From Desulfuromonadales bacterium (lineage in GTDB: Bacteria > Desulfobacterota > Desulfuromonadia > Desulfuromonadales > JAGXHI01), in assembly GCA_024636295.1 (NCBI GenBank), contig JAGXHI010000020.1:62001-126000 (forward strand): a stretch of DNA of 64,000 bases. Reading direction: 5' to 3'. A program made the position numbers and the translations under genes. Below the pieces are notes generated by a model. That model made no database searches, was not told the DNA's origin, and saw nothing but the letters and a program-made list of their open reading frames with translations. Below are positions 52,783 to 61,913 of this stretch, piece after piece (the first letter of the stretch is position 1; every line of letters begins with the position of its first letter).

Positions 52783-53480
52783 GCAGAAAAGTTATCGTTC
52801 CATCGCTTTTCATCCTTCTTTTGGCCGCCTCTTATTATGGATTCAAGGACATTCTCTCTCTCGAATTTCTCCTGGCCCGGCGAATCGAGCTTACAAATTT
52901 CGTCGCGAACCACCCTGCACCGAGCGCCGGCACTTTTTTCCTTCTTTGCATCCTCGGAGGTCTTTTTCTTCCTGGAGCGATGCTTCTGCTTGTGGCGGGG
53001 GGATGGCTGTTCGGAGTAGGCGGTGGAATGATTCTCTCCATCGTCGGATTTCTTTGCAGCGCCCTTGCTGCCTTTGTGATGGTGAGGGGAATCTATGACG
53101 GCGCCCTTCCGGCCAGTGTGAAAACCCGTGCTGCACCCTTTCGGCGCGAACTGGAGAGAAATGGGTTTTACTATCTTCTTTTCCTTCGCCTGGTCCCCCT
53201 TCTCCCCTTCTCGGTGGTGAACCTCTGCGCCGGGGCAGCGGGAATCTCACTGAAGTCCTTCCTCCTTGCAACGGTACTGGGAATACTTCCGGTCAGCTTC
53301 ATCTGTGTGCAGGCCGGCTCCCATCTTGCTGAAATCGGAGCACTCAATGAGATCCTTTCACCCCCGGTTCTGGTTTCTCTGTCTCTTCTTGGATGTCTCG
53401 CCCTTTTCCCTGCCCTGCTTCGACGCTCCGGTATATATGAGGTACTGCGAGCCAGGTCGAATTCTTCTCGAAAAGGCTGA
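52779..53480 (+). CDS. TVP38/DedA-type VTT domain membrane protein
   Basis: 233 residues with about five or six membrane segments. The SNARE-associated/VTT signature is visible: [20 protein letters not shown] in the re-entrant region, and [20 protein letters not shown] followed by [18 protein letters not shown]. Such proteins are proposed lipid scramblases or undecaprenyl-phosphate recyclers. Its ATG overlaps the stop of the glycosyltransferase gene, so the pair may work together on a lipid carrier. Its 3' end overlaps the convergent GT2 gene by 137 bases. Confidence 0.85.
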   Translation: MSRKVIVPSLFILLLAASYYGFKDILSLEFLLARRIELTNFVANHPAPSAGTFFLLCILGGLFLPGAMLLLVAGGWLFGVGGGMILSIVGFLCSALAAFVMVRGIYDGALPASVKTRAAPFRRELERNGFYYLLFLRLVPLLPFSVVNLCAGAAGISLKSFLLATVLGILPVSFICVQAGSHLAEIGALNEILSPPVLVSLSLLGCLALFPALLRRSGIYEVLRARSNSSRKG

Positions 53481-54207
53481 AATGGACCAGGCCGGATTTC
53501 TGAAGAGCGTATTTTCCGAGGACCCCAAGGGTCTGAAATCCATATTTAAGACTTCGCCCGAAATTGATGGAAGAGGCTTCCGCGAAATATCGCGTGGGAA
53601 TCGGAACATCACCGATGCGGAAGCCTGAATAGACCGCCTGCGCCAGAAACTCGGAATCGAAGACAAAATCGTCTGAATTCTTCCGGTAGGGGATCCGTTC
53701 GAGCACCTCACGGGTATAGGCGCGAAAGCCGCTATGAAAATCGCCCAGATTCTGGCCGAGAACAATATTTTCCGTGATGGTGAGGACTCGGTTGCTGAGG
53801 TATTTATATACCGGCATTCCTCCATCGAGAGCCTCCAGGCGGGTGCGGATGCGGGAGCCTAGAATCACATCGCAGATTCCCAGAGTCAGGAATCCCAGCG
53901 CATGAGGAATAATGCGGCTGTCATACTGATAATCCGGATGAATCATGACCACCGCATCGGCGCCCTTCTCCAGGGCAAGGTCGTAACAGGTTTTCTGGTT
54001 GGCGCCGTATCCCATGTTCCGGTCGTGCAGAACGACCGTCAGCCCCAGATCGCGGGCGACCTCGACCGTCTGATCGCTGCTTCCGTCGTCGGTCAGGATC
54101 ACTTCATCAATGAAGCCACGCGGGATATCCTCGTACGTTTTCTTCAATGTCGCAGCCGCGTTATAGGCAGGCATCACCGCGATAGTCTTTTTGAATTTCC
54201 GTGTCAT
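53344..54207 (-). CDS. Glycosyltransferase family 2, dolichyl-phosphate-mannose synthase-like
   Basis: 287 residues. N-terminal [56 protein letters not shown] and [14 protein letters not shown] (the DxD-like site) mark a DPM1-type transferase; the [20 protein letters not shown] and [13 protein letters not shown] stretches are also typical. There is no C-terminal membrane pair. It would load a sugar on polyprenyl phosphate for the GT-C enzymes nearby. It overlaps the membrane protein gene upstream by 4 bases and, tail to tail, the VTT gene by 137 bases. Confidence 0.87.
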   Translation of the reverse strand: MTRKFKKTIAVMPAYNAAATLKKTYEDIPRGFIDEVILTDDGSSDQTVEVARDLGLTVVLHDRNMGYGANQKTCYDLALEKGADAVVMIHPDYQYDSRIIPHALGFLTLGICDVILGSRIRTRLEALDGGMPVYKYLSNRVLTITENIVLGQNLGDFHSGFRAYTREVLERIPYRKNSDDFVFDSEFLAQAVYSGFRIGDVPIPTRYFAEASSINFGRSLKYGFQTLGVLGKYALQKSGLVHFSLFEKNSTWLAVPHIYRSVEAGQGKGRDIQEETEKPEPGVKGSH

Positions 54208-56150
54208 CTGCGAGTCTCACTTTCTTCGAGTTTCCCAAAATTAACCGGACAATCCTTCATTACTCCGTAGACCACGTACCAATCGTCTCGATAACAGGTC
54301 GGCAAATCGGGCGCGGTCCAATCCCTGGTCGCCAGAAGATAATCGGCTCTCATTTCAACTGCCGCATCGAAAGCTGCGCCGGGTTCGCCGCAGGCCTCGG
54401 TCATCCGCTGATAGTGACGATGAAAATCGACCAGGGCGCCCCTTGTGTAAAAGGCCCAGTAATAATCTCTTTTACTGTGGGTCAGCCCCCTTCCTGAGTC
54501 GGCCTGAAAAAAAAGATGGCGTCTGTGATCCAGACCGCACCAGAAAAAAAGTGCATCGGGAGAGCTCCGGGTCGCGGCCCAGTTCACTATCCCCTGGTTC
54601 TGACTGCTGAAAGTCAAGACTTCGGCGTCCTGTCGTGGGAAAATCGGCAAGGGCACGGGACTGAAATCGGAGAGCGTCGTCCCGGCGGGGGTAAAGAAAA
54701 TCAATGCCAGAGGAAAAATGAATACGGCATTGCAGGACCAGGTAATTATTCTCTTCCCCGAAGGAACCCATCGAGTTACGACGCAGATAACCGCAGCAGC
54801 ACACAGCCCGACACCCAGTCCGGTCAATACGCCCATATTCCATTGCAATGGATTTTCCCCTGGGCCACGGGAAAACCCGGCGCCGAATACCAGCAACAGT
54901 GCTGATGCCAGGGTCAGGAGAGCACCTGCGGAGGAGGTGCCCGGCAGAAACAGCCCTGGAGCACGTCTCTGCAGCCGAGAACCAAGCACCCGGATCCCCT
55001 CGGCAACCGCGAGACCGTTCAGAAAGAAGAGAGGGAGATAAATGAAGCGCGCAGCCCTTGGAAGTTCGATAACAAAGGAAGATACCGCGGCAAGACCGGT
55101 CGCATCCCAGAGCAGGTTAAGAAAATATCCCGTTTCAAAAGAGAAAAAAATGACGAGAGCCATCCACCCGAAAGAAAAACGATCCGCAAATGTGAGACTC
55201 CCCCTCCGGAACAGGTAAACGACATACAGGGCTGCGATCAGGAAGAAAAGAAGGCAATCCCCGGGGGCCAGGGCCACCACAAAACCGTAGAAGAGGACCG
55301 CCAATCCGCAGACCAGCCAGAGGAGGCGTTCCCTTTTTCCGAAAATCATCCTACCGGAAAACAGGAGACCGAGGAAAACGATTCCAAGGAAGGGGTAGAT
55401 CCAGGCCATCGCCTCGAGGACCGGGGCGCCCAGAACAACAGAGCCGGGAAGCTCGATCCGCTCGGGGCGGAAGGGAAACTGAAAAATGGAATGGGCCGCC
55501 TGTCGAAAATCTCCGGCGGACAGGCCGGAGGGAAACGGGACCCGTGCATTGGATAACAGGTGGAGAAATACCGGCAAGGCGCCAAGAGCGGTGCATGCGG
55601 CAACGAGGGTTAATCCCTTCCATGCTCTCTTTCGGAAGCGGCTCTCCAGTAGAAAAAGAACGCCGCTCAGCAGAGCGAGGTTCAGCGCCGAGGTGGGATG
55701 CAGGTTCGCGGAAAGCCCCAGCAGAAGACCGAATAGAATTCCGGTGCGGATTTTCGGTTTCTGAATCCAGATCAGGTAGACATAGACCAGAACCGGAGCA
55801 ATGGCTGCATATGCCGCAAGGGATGGAAGAAAATGGGATGTGCCAACTCCCCAGTAATCCTGAAACATGGTCGGACGGATACCCGTTGCCGCCAGAGCGA
55901 GCGCAAGAGAGATCCAGACATTTCCCGTCAGGCGGCTCAGCAGCAGAACCATTCCCGCCAGGTAAATGGAGACCGCAAAAGGTACCAGGACCACCATGCC
56001 TGTTTCAAAGGATCCTGTCAGAATCCAGAGTTTTGCGGCAATCCATCGGTATAAAGGGGTGTAATACTGGTAAAGATCCCGCAAGGGACTTTCATTCCCC
56101 AGAAAATAGTCTCTGCCGAAAGCCGCCGGATCCAGATCTTTGGCGGTCAT
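54204..56150 (-). CDS. Large GT-C-like integral membrane protein, main reading frame
   Basis: 648 residues from the first supported methionine (ATG 56150); it probably lacks its true N-terminus (see the fragment at 56147-56287). Ten or more membrane segments (for example [40 protein letters not shown]) precede a soluble C-terminal region of about 130 residues ([40 protein letters not shown]). The [20 protein letters not shown] loop after the first segment resembles the periplasmic acidic loop of GT-C enzymes. Given the DprE1/DprE2/UbiA genes upstream, an arabinofuranosyltransferase-like role is plausible but unproven. No ribosome binding site precedes the ATG. Confidence 0.7.
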   Translation of the reverse strand: MTAKDLDPAAFGRDYFLGNESPLRDLYQYYTPLYRWIAAKLWILTGSFETGMVVLVPFAVSIYLAGMVLLLSRLTGNVWISLALALAATGIRPTMFQDYWGVGTSHFLPSLAAYAAIAPVLVYVYLIWIQKPKIRTGILFGLLLGLSANLHPTSALNLALLSGVLFLLESRFRKRAWKGLTLVAACTALGALPVFLHLLSNARVPFPSGLSAGDFRQAAHSIFQFPFRPERIELPGSVVLGAPVLEAMAWIYPFLGIVFLGLLFSGRMIFGKRERLLWLVCGLAVLFYGFVVALAPGDCLLFFLIAALYVVYLFRRGSLTFADRFSFGWMALVIFFSFETGYFLNLLWDATGLAAVSSFVIELPRAARFIYLPLFFLNGLAVAEGIRVLGSRLQRRAPGLFLPGTSSAGALLTLASALLLVFGAGFSRGPGENPLQWNMGVLTGLGVGLCAAAVICVVTRWVPSGKRIITWSCNAVFIFPLALIFFTPAGTTLSDFSPVPLPIFPRQDAEVLTFSSQNQGIVNWAATRSSPDALFFWCGLDHRRHLFFQADSGRGLTHSKRDYYWAFYTRGALVDFHRHYQRMTEACGEPGAAFDAAVEMRADYLLATRDWTAPDLPTCYRDDWYVVYGVMKDCPVNFGKLEESETRR

Positions 56151-56287
56151 AATTTTTTCAGCATGGCCATATCCCCGGAACTCTTTCCGATGTCCCGGAA
56201 GCTCCAGACGGTGAAGGACAAGGCCGCCAGAGCGATGACCAGAGCCACCCAAAAAATTTGAAAATTCCGCCTTGACTCCGTGTTCAC
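56147..56287 (-). pseudogene. Out-of-frame N-terminal segment of the GT-C-like gene (apparent frameshift)
   Basis: A GTG-started 46-codon frame contains a convincing first membrane helix (FWVALVIALAALSFTVWSF) and continues RDIGKSSGDMAMLKK before a TGA. The end overlaps the main frame's ATG. The two frames meet at a run of six A on the minus strand (56158-56153). One additional A, or a -1 slip there, would give a single 690-residue-class protein reading through KKIMTAKDL. This is either a sequencing or assembly error, a genuine mutation, or slippage. Confidence 0.6.
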
Positions 56288-56314
56288 ACCTGTAATCCCG
56301 ACCTTGGGCAGCGG

Positions 56315-56746
56315 TTATCGCGCAGAAATGGAATAAACTCCCCTGAAGACAAGCCTGTCGAAGAAAAAGAAGTTGACCACCGCAGCCATGCCGATGGCCA
56401 GCAGGATACTGAGCAGATAAGGGATACCGAACGCTTCAAGGATCGCGAAGAGAACAACCCGCATCAGGATGCCGAAAAGAAGAGGCACGTGGTAGAACAT
56501 GAACTGCCTGAGCAGTTCCCTCCCTCTCTTTTTATCCGCATCCTTCCAGGTCCACCCCCGATTGAGCATAAAAGCGCAGACGGATCCCGTTTCCATTCCC
56601 GCGGCATTGGCCAGATTTTTCCCCCAGTAACCGGGGAGTCCCACGATCTCGACCAGAACAATGACGACCACAATATCCAGCAATGCGGAGAAGGACCCGA
56701 CAAGGATGAATTTTCCCGCCCGATTGCCTGTTTTCACTTTTTGCAT
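56315..56746 (-). CDS. GtrA family membrane protein
   Basis: 143 residues from ATG 56746; the ORF extending to 57172 is a shadow of the reductase gene. Four membrane segments are visible: FILVGSFSALLDIVVVIVLV, the LANAAGMETGSVCAFMLNRGWTW region, FYHVPLLFGILMRVVLFAIL and YLLSILLAIGMAAVVNFFFF. NRGWTW-(K) followed by the NFFFFDRLVF ending is the GtrA pattern. GtrA proteins help translocate or scaffold polyprenyl-linked sugars; Rv3789 plays such a part in mycobacterial arabinan synthesis, beside DprE1/DprE2-type genes as here. Confidence 0.88.
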   Translation of the reverse strand: MQKVKTGNRAGKFILVGSFSALLDIVVVIVLVEIVGLPGYWGKNLANAAGMETGSVCAFMLNRGWTWKDADKKRGRELLRQFMFYHVPLLFGILMRVVLFAILEAFGIPYLLSILLAIGMAAVVNFFFFDRLVFRGVYSISAR

Positions 56747-56769
56747 GACGGATTCAATGTCTTTTCTGT

Positions 56770-57501
56770 TTAAATGGATATCCGCTGAAAAAGCCGATCC
56801 GGCATTCGCGTGATCACCCACATGATCCACCGCCAGTACCAGCGGGTGTAGACGATCGCCCGGGCTTTCCGGTGGGCGCGGAAAACATCCTCCGCGACCT
56901 CCTCCGGCTTGGCGGTCAGCTTTTCCGGCAGATCCATCCCTTCGGTCATCCGTGTTCGGACGAAGCCGGGCTTGACCGTGAGCACGACGACTCCGGATGA
57001 ATGCAGCCGGTGCCGCAAACCCGAAAGATAGGTGGTGAAGGCCGCTTTGGAGCTGCCGTAGATGGTGTTGCTCCGCCTCCCCCGGTCCCCCGCCACTGAA
57101 CTGATGCCGATGATGAAGCCGCTTCCGCTCGATTCGTAATCCTCCGCAATGATGTTCAGGAGACTCACCCATCCGGTGAAGTTCGTGTCGATGATTTTCC
57201 GCGCTTCGGAAAAATCGATTTCCGCGATTTTCTGGTCGCCGAGATATCCCGCCACGCAGATCGTACCGGCGGGTCGGGGAGACAGCTGCTTGTAGATTTC
57301 TTCATGGTTTCCGGTGTCGAGCAGATCGAATTCCAGCGTGGCCACGCGGACATTGTACCGGATTCGAAGGTTGTCCGCTTCCCGCGTCAATTCTTCACTT
57401 TTTCTGGCCGCGAGATAAAGATTGTATCCCGCACGGGCGTATCGGGCAGCAAGGGCCCGTCCGATGTCCGATTTTGCGCCGATGATCAGAGCGTATTCCA
57501 T
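56770..57501 (-). CDS. DprE2-like short-chain dehydrogenase
   Basis: 243 residues from ATG 57501, which follows the upstream stop by one base. NAD(P) loop IIGAKSDIGRALAARYARAG; catalytic Ser in GISSVAGDRGRRSN and the YGSSKAAF pair (Tyr and Lys); VLTVKPGFVRTRMTEGM; a C-terminal hydrophobic tail (WYWRWIMWVITRMP). DprE2 reduces the 2-keto sugar on polyprenyl phosphate made by DprE1, giving the arabinofuranosyl carrier. Pairing with the DprE1-like gene immediately upstream is the strongest evidence for the role. Confidence 0.86.
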   Translation of the reverse strand: MEYALIIGAKSDIGRALAARYARAGYNLYLAARKSEELTREADNLRIRYNVRVATLEFDLLDTGNHEEIYKQLSPRPAGTICVAGYLGDQKIAEIDFSEARKIIDTNFTGWVSLLNIIAEDYESSGSGFIIGISSVAGDRGRRSNTIYGSSKAAFTTYLSGLRHRLHSSGVVVLTVKPGFVRTRMTEGMDLPEKLTAKPEEVAEDVFRAHRKARAIVYTRWYWRWIMWVITRMPDRLFQRISI

Positions 57502-57502
57502 G

Positions 57503-58825
57503 TCAGATACCCAATCGTCTGGACTGCAGGGATTGAAATTTCCCGTCGGGGTCGTACCGTTTCTTGATTTCCGCGAAGCGCCCGGCATTGGGATAACCTT
57601 TGTGAAAGGTCTCTTTGGCCATTCGTGCATCCTTGGTCAGATAATGCCGCCCGCCGTAATCGAGAACCACGGCATCCAGTCTGTCCAGCACCTCGAACAG
57701 CCCGTCACGGATCGGAAAATCGAGGGCCAGAGTGTAACCTTCCCGGGGAAAGTTGAGCAGCCCCTCCTGCTTTCCGAAGAGCTTGAGGACCGCCAGAAAA
57801 GAGCCCTGCCCGAATTCGGCGATGACCCCCAGGATTGTATCGAGACCTTCCCGGCTGCTTTCCTTGGGAAGAACGAACTGGTACTGGGTGAAACCCCTCT
57901 TGCCGTAGATCCGGTTCCACTGGAGGATGCCGTCCAGGGGATAAAAAAATGCATCTAGACCCGTGATGGAGCGGGAAATGCCGTGACGCGTCTTTCGATA
58001 GTAGATTTCGTTGAAGGCACGAACGGAAAACCGATTGAGCGACAATGACGGAAAATCGCAGGGAACGGTCATGTGGCTGTTTTTTCCGTACATCCGGGCT
58101 TCGGCTATTTTCCTCCCTGGCAGCTCCTCCATTCGTGCATGCTCTCCGCGCATGAGGATGGAGCGGCCCCGCCGCCCTCCCCTGGCCATGCAGTCGATCC
58201 AGGCCACCGAGTAGGTCCAGTCGGAAGAGGTTTCGAACAGGTTCATTATCTCGTCAAGGTCCGCCGCCCTCACCGTCTCCTGGCGGATGAATGCTGTCGG
58301 GATCCGGATGAGCCTGAAAGTCGCCTCGAGAATGATTCCCGTCAACCCCATTCCCCCGCAGGTGGCATGAAAAAATTCCTCGTTCTCGTCCCTGGAACAG
58401 AAGATCGTCTCACCACTGGCAAGCATCACTTTCAGGCCGCGGATATGACGGGAGAGTGCTCCGGCCGCATGATGGTTTTTCCCATGTACGTCAGAAGCGA
58501 CCGCCCCACCCACGGTGATGAAACGCGTGCCCGGAGTGACGGGAAGAAACCACCCCCGGGGGACGAAAAGATAAAGGATATCCTCCAGAGTCACCCCGCC
58601 CTCGCAGGTCAGTTCTCCTGTGCCTTCATCGAAAGCTCGGAAACAGTTCAGGTGCAGGGTGGAGAGGATGTCGGAATTGAGAGCGCTGTCCCCGTAGCAA
58701 CGGCCCAATCCCCTGGGAATGATCTTTTTGTCATCGGAGAGTATGGCTCTCAAATCTCCTTCGCTCCGACAGGCATGGAGCGTTGTCTCAATGGAAGGAT
58801 ACCGCCCCCAGTTGGTCAATTCCAT
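57503..58825 (-). CDS. DprE1-like FAD-dependent decaprenylphosphoryl-ribose 2'-oxidase
   Basis: 440 residues. The vanillyl-alcohol-oxidase-type FAD domain shows IPRGLGRCYGDSALNS, ELTCEGGVTLEDILYLF, PVTPGTRFITVGGAVASDVH(GKNHH) and HIRGLKVML. The C-terminus ends RYDPDGKFQSLQSRRLGI, the DprE1 ending. The lysine needed for catalysis aligns with Lys398 in YLTKDAR. The residue matching mycobacterial Cys387 (target of benzothiazinones) is Ala367 in GYTLALDFPI. It would oxidise C2 of polyprenylphosphoryl-ribose. It overlaps the upstream oxidoreductase by 10 bases. Confidence 0.87.
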   Translation of the reverse strand: MELTNWGRYPSIETTLHACRSEGDLRAILSDDKKIIPRGLGRCYGDSALNSDILSTLHLNCFRAFDEGTGELTCEGGVTLEDILYLFVPRGWFLPVTPGTRFITVGGAVASDVHGKNHHAAGALSRHIRGLKVMLASGETIFCSRDENEEFFHATCGGMGLTGIILEATFRLIRIPTAFIRQETVRAADLDEIMNLFETSSDWTYSVAWIDCMARGGRRGRSILMRGEHARMEELPGRKIAEARMYGKNSHMTVPCDFPSLSLNRFSVRAFNEIYYRKTRHGISRSITGLDAFFYPLDGILQWNRIYGKRGFTQYQFVLPKESSREGLDTILGVIAEFGQGSFLAVLKLFGKQEGLLNFPREGYTLALDFPIRDGLFEVLDRLDAVVLDYGGRHYLTKDARMAKETFHKGYPNAGRFAEIKKRYDPDGKFQSLQSRRLGI

Positions 58826-60114
58826 TGGCCCCTCCTGCCATGATCGAGATGGACCATCCCGGCCATCTCTTTTCCCAGTCGTATACTTTCGGAAACCGAT
58901 CGGTCCTCGGGGTAGCCGTGAGTGGTATCTGCGATATAGAGGCCGTCGATCTCGGTGCGGATCGGAGGCGTTTTTGCGAAAAAGCCCGGCGTGCAGATCG
59001 GCTGGGCGAAATCGTAACGCTGGACGGCCATGTCGAGAACATGCGTATCCGGGCGAATAAGGGCCAGTGTCTTTTCGGTTTTTCGCTCGAAGAATGCCTC
59101 GCTCTCGGAGTAATAGGGATGGTCGTGAGGGAGATAAAAAGGCAGATAAGAGATGTATTCCCCCAAGGGATTGAGGTTTGTAAATTCGATAAGTCCCGGC
59201 GTCTCTATTCGCGAATCGTTGATATTCATCCAGAAATTCCGGGAAAGCGGCCTGCCTGTCTTCACCACCGTGCAGACCACGGCAAGGTTCTGAATGGAGA
59301 GATATTTTTGTCGCGATCCTTCCTGAAGCCCAGGAACAAGTTTCGCGACGTAAGGCAGAGGAACCGTGCTGACCACCAGATCATGGGGGATGAATCCCTT
59401 TTGGGTGCAAACTCCCCGGATAGCGCCCGCTTCAACCCGGACTTCTTTTACGGGGGTGCTGAGCCGCACACTTCCCCTTCCGGAGGCGATCCTCTCCCTC
59501 AATCCCTTCAGGAGCGTTTCCGTCCCGCCTTCAAGATACCCGAGCCGCTCGACGAAAGCATTTTCCCTTGAACGCCCCACGCGACGGATCCGCGACCAGA
59601 TCCATGCCGCGGAAAGATCGTCCGCATACTGGTGGAACTTGAGTTCGAAAAGTTTTTTCCAGAGGACATCGTAGGCTCTTTTGCCGATTCCCCTCAACAG
59701 CCAGTCCGAGGCCTTTACTCGATCGAGATGTTGCCCGTCGGACCGCCGGACCGCCGCAAAAGCATGGAGTCCACAACGGATCCTGGACACCGGATCCAGA
59801 GCAGGAAATTTAAGGAGCGCCCAGGGATTTCCCCAATCGAGTAATGTCCCGTGGAGAAAATATCCCATATGGGTCTCTCTCCATCGCAGTTTTTCCGAAA
59901 GTTTAAGTTCTTCCAGAAGGTCGATAAGCGGTCGGTCGGGTCCGCAGATGAAATGGTAGAAGCGTTCGATCTTCAGTTTCCCGAAATCGAAGGAGGCCGA
60001 CATCCCCCCCACGCGGTCACCTTCTTCATAAACAGTGACCTCGTGCCCCTGCTTCAGAAGCTCGACAGCAGCGCTCAGGCCCATAATTCCGCCGCCGATT
60101 ACCGCTACTCTCAT
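58816..60114 (-). CDS. NAD(P)/FAD-dependent oxidoreductase, protoporphyrinogen-oxidase-like
   Basis: 432 residues. The N-terminal FAD loop VAVIGGGIMGLSAAVELLKQ and VYEEGDRVGGMSASFDFG mark an amine-oxidase/UDP-galactopyranose-mutase-like flavoprotein. Other parts: FYHFICGPDRPLIDLLEELK, AYDVLWKKLFELKFHQYADD, YLEGGTETLLKGL, and a C-terminal GLYIADTTHGYPEDRSVSES. CAGGAG precedes the ATG. It begins the tightly linked DprE1-DprE2-GtrA set, so it may act on a polyprenyl-linked sugar or tail, but no specific reaction can be assigned. Confidence 0.8.
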   Translation of the reverse strand: MRVAVIGGGIMGLSAAVELLKQGHEVTVYEEGDRVGGMSASFDFGKLKIERFYHFICGPDRPLIDLLEELKLSEKLRWRETHMGYFLHGTLLDWGNPWALLKFPALDPVSRIRCGLHAFAAVRRSDGQHLDRVKASDWLLRGIGKRAYDVLWKKLFELKFHQYADDLSAAWIWSRIRRVGRSRENAFVERLGYLEGGTETLLKGLRERIASGRGSVRLSTPVKEVRVEAGAIRGVCTQKGFIPHDLVVSTVPLPYVAKLVPGLQEGSRQKYLSIQNLAVVCTVVKTGRPLSRNFWMNINDSRIETPGLIEFTNLNPLGEYISYLPFYLPHDHPYYSESEAFFERKTEKTLALIRPDTHVLDMAVQRYDFAQPICTPGFFAKTPPIRTEIDGLYIADTTHGYPEDRSVSESIRLGKEMAGMVHLDHGRRGQWN

Positions 60115-60262
60115 TCATTTTCTCCTGTCCGGTGACTTCCTCCGGATTCGGCTTGATCAAAAATATTAAGGGGCGAAGTACTGGCATCGTGTGAGAGAAG
60201 ACGTACCTGACAAGCAACGTCGTTGACGTATGAGGTCAAGCCCCAGATGGGCTTTTGCCGTG

Positions 60263-61732
60263 TCAGACCGCCAGGAGCATGATGACCGCTACCCCCGCGC
60301 CTACCAGATAGCTGACACGGTCCTTCAGGGCGAAAATCACCGGGTCTTCCTGAATTTCACCCCGGTGGGACAAAAGCCAAACCCTGCTGATCCAATAGAT
60401 CAGGAGGGGACAGACCAGCCACAACCGCAAGGGATGTGAATAGAGCGCCACCACTTCCTGGCTGTTGATATAAAGGGCCAGGACCATGATTGAAATGTAT
60501 CCAGCCGCCGAACCTAAGCTGCCCAATTGCACGAAATCGTCGGCACGGTATCCCCTCCCGTTGGCCAGTTGTTCTCCGTTTTTCTGGAGAAGAAATAGCT
60601 CCGAGTGCCTCTTTGCCAGCGCAAGACTCAGAAAGAAAAAAACTGCGAACCCAAGGAGCCAGGGAGAATATGGAACCTCGACGGCCGCCGCTCCGGACAG
60701 AATTCTCAGCATAAAAAGCCCTGCCAGGACGACAACATCCATGAGCGCCAGTCTTTTGAGAGCCAGGGAATACGCGAGAGTGCAGAACACGTAAACAGAT
60801 AAAAGTTGGATAAAGGGTTCCGGCAGAAGCAGGGACAGTCCGAAACCGGCAGCAAGCAGAAAAGGCACTGAAATGGCCGCTGCCTTCAGCGAAAGGTCTC
60901 CTGAAGCGATGGGTCGTTTCCTCTTGTGAACATGTCGGCGATCCGCGTCCAGATCGAACAGGTCGTTGACGAGATAAGCGCCCGAAGCCACAAGGCTGAA
61001 AGAAAAAAAGGCGACGAGGGCATGTCCGACGGATTGGGGATCGGTGATGCGGTGCGCCAGAATCAGAGGAACAAAAAGAAGAACATTTTTAACCCACTGG
61101 TGAAGCCGCAATGCCCTGATCCAGGCGTTGAAACAACTTCCCGACGGGGCCAGGGCGCTGCCGACAGCGACTCCTTCTTTGCGGATCCTGTGCGTCAGCG
61201 ATTTGGGGACATCGACCAGAACGGCTTGTCCGGCTCTCTTCCAAAGGGGAATGTCCTTCCTTGAACTCCCTGCATAGCTGAATCCTTGCAGCCCGTAGCG
61301 TCCAACCAGAGCCTCCATCTTGGCCGCCCCGGAGAAGTTCACAAATCCGTCGCTTGCCATCACGTCCTTAAAAAACCCGAGGTGGGAAGCCACGCTTTCG
61401 GCATGCAGGGCATCGGCTGCCGAGGTCAGGATCAGGATTCTTCCATTGGAATGTTCCGCCGAAAGGATCTTCTGGAAACCTGGATGATACGGAAGTATGG
61501 CCGGGTCGATGGTTATTCTGCTTGCAATCTCCCTTTTCAGGCGCGCTTTCCCTCTGAAAAGCCACAGCGGCAGATAAAGGAGGTAGAGCGGATTTCGCCG
61601 AAGCAAAACCAGGGTACCTTCCCACAAAAAATCGGTCCTAACGAGGGCTCCCTCCAGTTCAACGCACAAGGGAAGGATGCATCCGTCTTCCGAAAGGCTG
61701 GGATGTCCGGTCTGAGGCATTTGGAGCCGCAC
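60263..61732 (-). CDS. UbiA-type prenyltransferase with N-terminal HAD-like domain (DPPR synthase-like)
   Basis: 489 residues. The C-terminal UbiA domain (about 200-489) has eight or nine membrane segments and the substrate motif LVNDLFDLDADRRHVHKRKR with PIASGDLSLKAA. It should transfer 5-phosphoribose from PRPP to polyprenyl phosphate. The N-terminal HAD-like part matches the family in LPYHPGF, LILTSAADA and FSYAGSSRKDIPLWKRAG, but motif I, normally DLD, reads CVELEGALVRTD, with Glu25 and Glu27 in place of both aspartates. It starts at GTG 61732 or ATG 61720. A 148-base gap follows before the oxidoreductase gene. Confidence 0.87.
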   Translation of the reverse strand: MRLQMPQTGHPSLSEDGCILPLCVELEGALVRTDFLWEGTLVLLRRNPLYLLYLPLWLFRGKARLKREIASRITIDPAILPYHPGFQKILSAEHSNGRILILTSAADALHAESVASHLGFFKDVMASDGFVNFSGAAKMEALVGRYGLQGFSYAGSSRKDIPLWKRAGQAVLVDVPKSLTHRIRKEGVAVGSALAPSGSCFNAWIRALRLHQWVKNVLLFVPLILAHRITDPQSVGHALVAFFSFSLVASGAYLVNDLFDLDADRRHVHKRKRPIASGDLSLKAAAISVPFLLAAGFGLSLLLPEPFIQLLSVYVFCTLAYSLALKRLALMDVVVLAGLFMLRILSGAAAVEVPYSPWLLGFAVFFFLSLALAKRHSELFLLQKNGEQLANGRGYRADDFVQLGSLGSAAGYISIMVLALYINSQEVVALYSHPLRLWLVCPLLIYWISRVWLLSHRGEIQEDPVIFALKDRVSYLVGAGVAVIMLLAV

Positions 61733-61913
61733 CCGTGGTTTCCGGATTAGAATTCCTGATCAACGTTGTGATTTTTTATTGGCGTATCCAAACGATGCAA
61801 AGGATATGCCCGATTTTTTTCCTTTTATTTTCGGTTAATTGGACTGTCTTTTTAAAATGAATGGGGGAACTGTAAGAAAAGCCGACTAGAGGTTAAAGCG
61901 GGGGATGTGAAAA

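Noticed and set aside
60237..60256. AAGCCC/GGGCTT hairpin after the UbiA gene as a terminator
   Set aside because: The U-rich tail is on the plus strand, opposite to the direction of transcription of UbiA.
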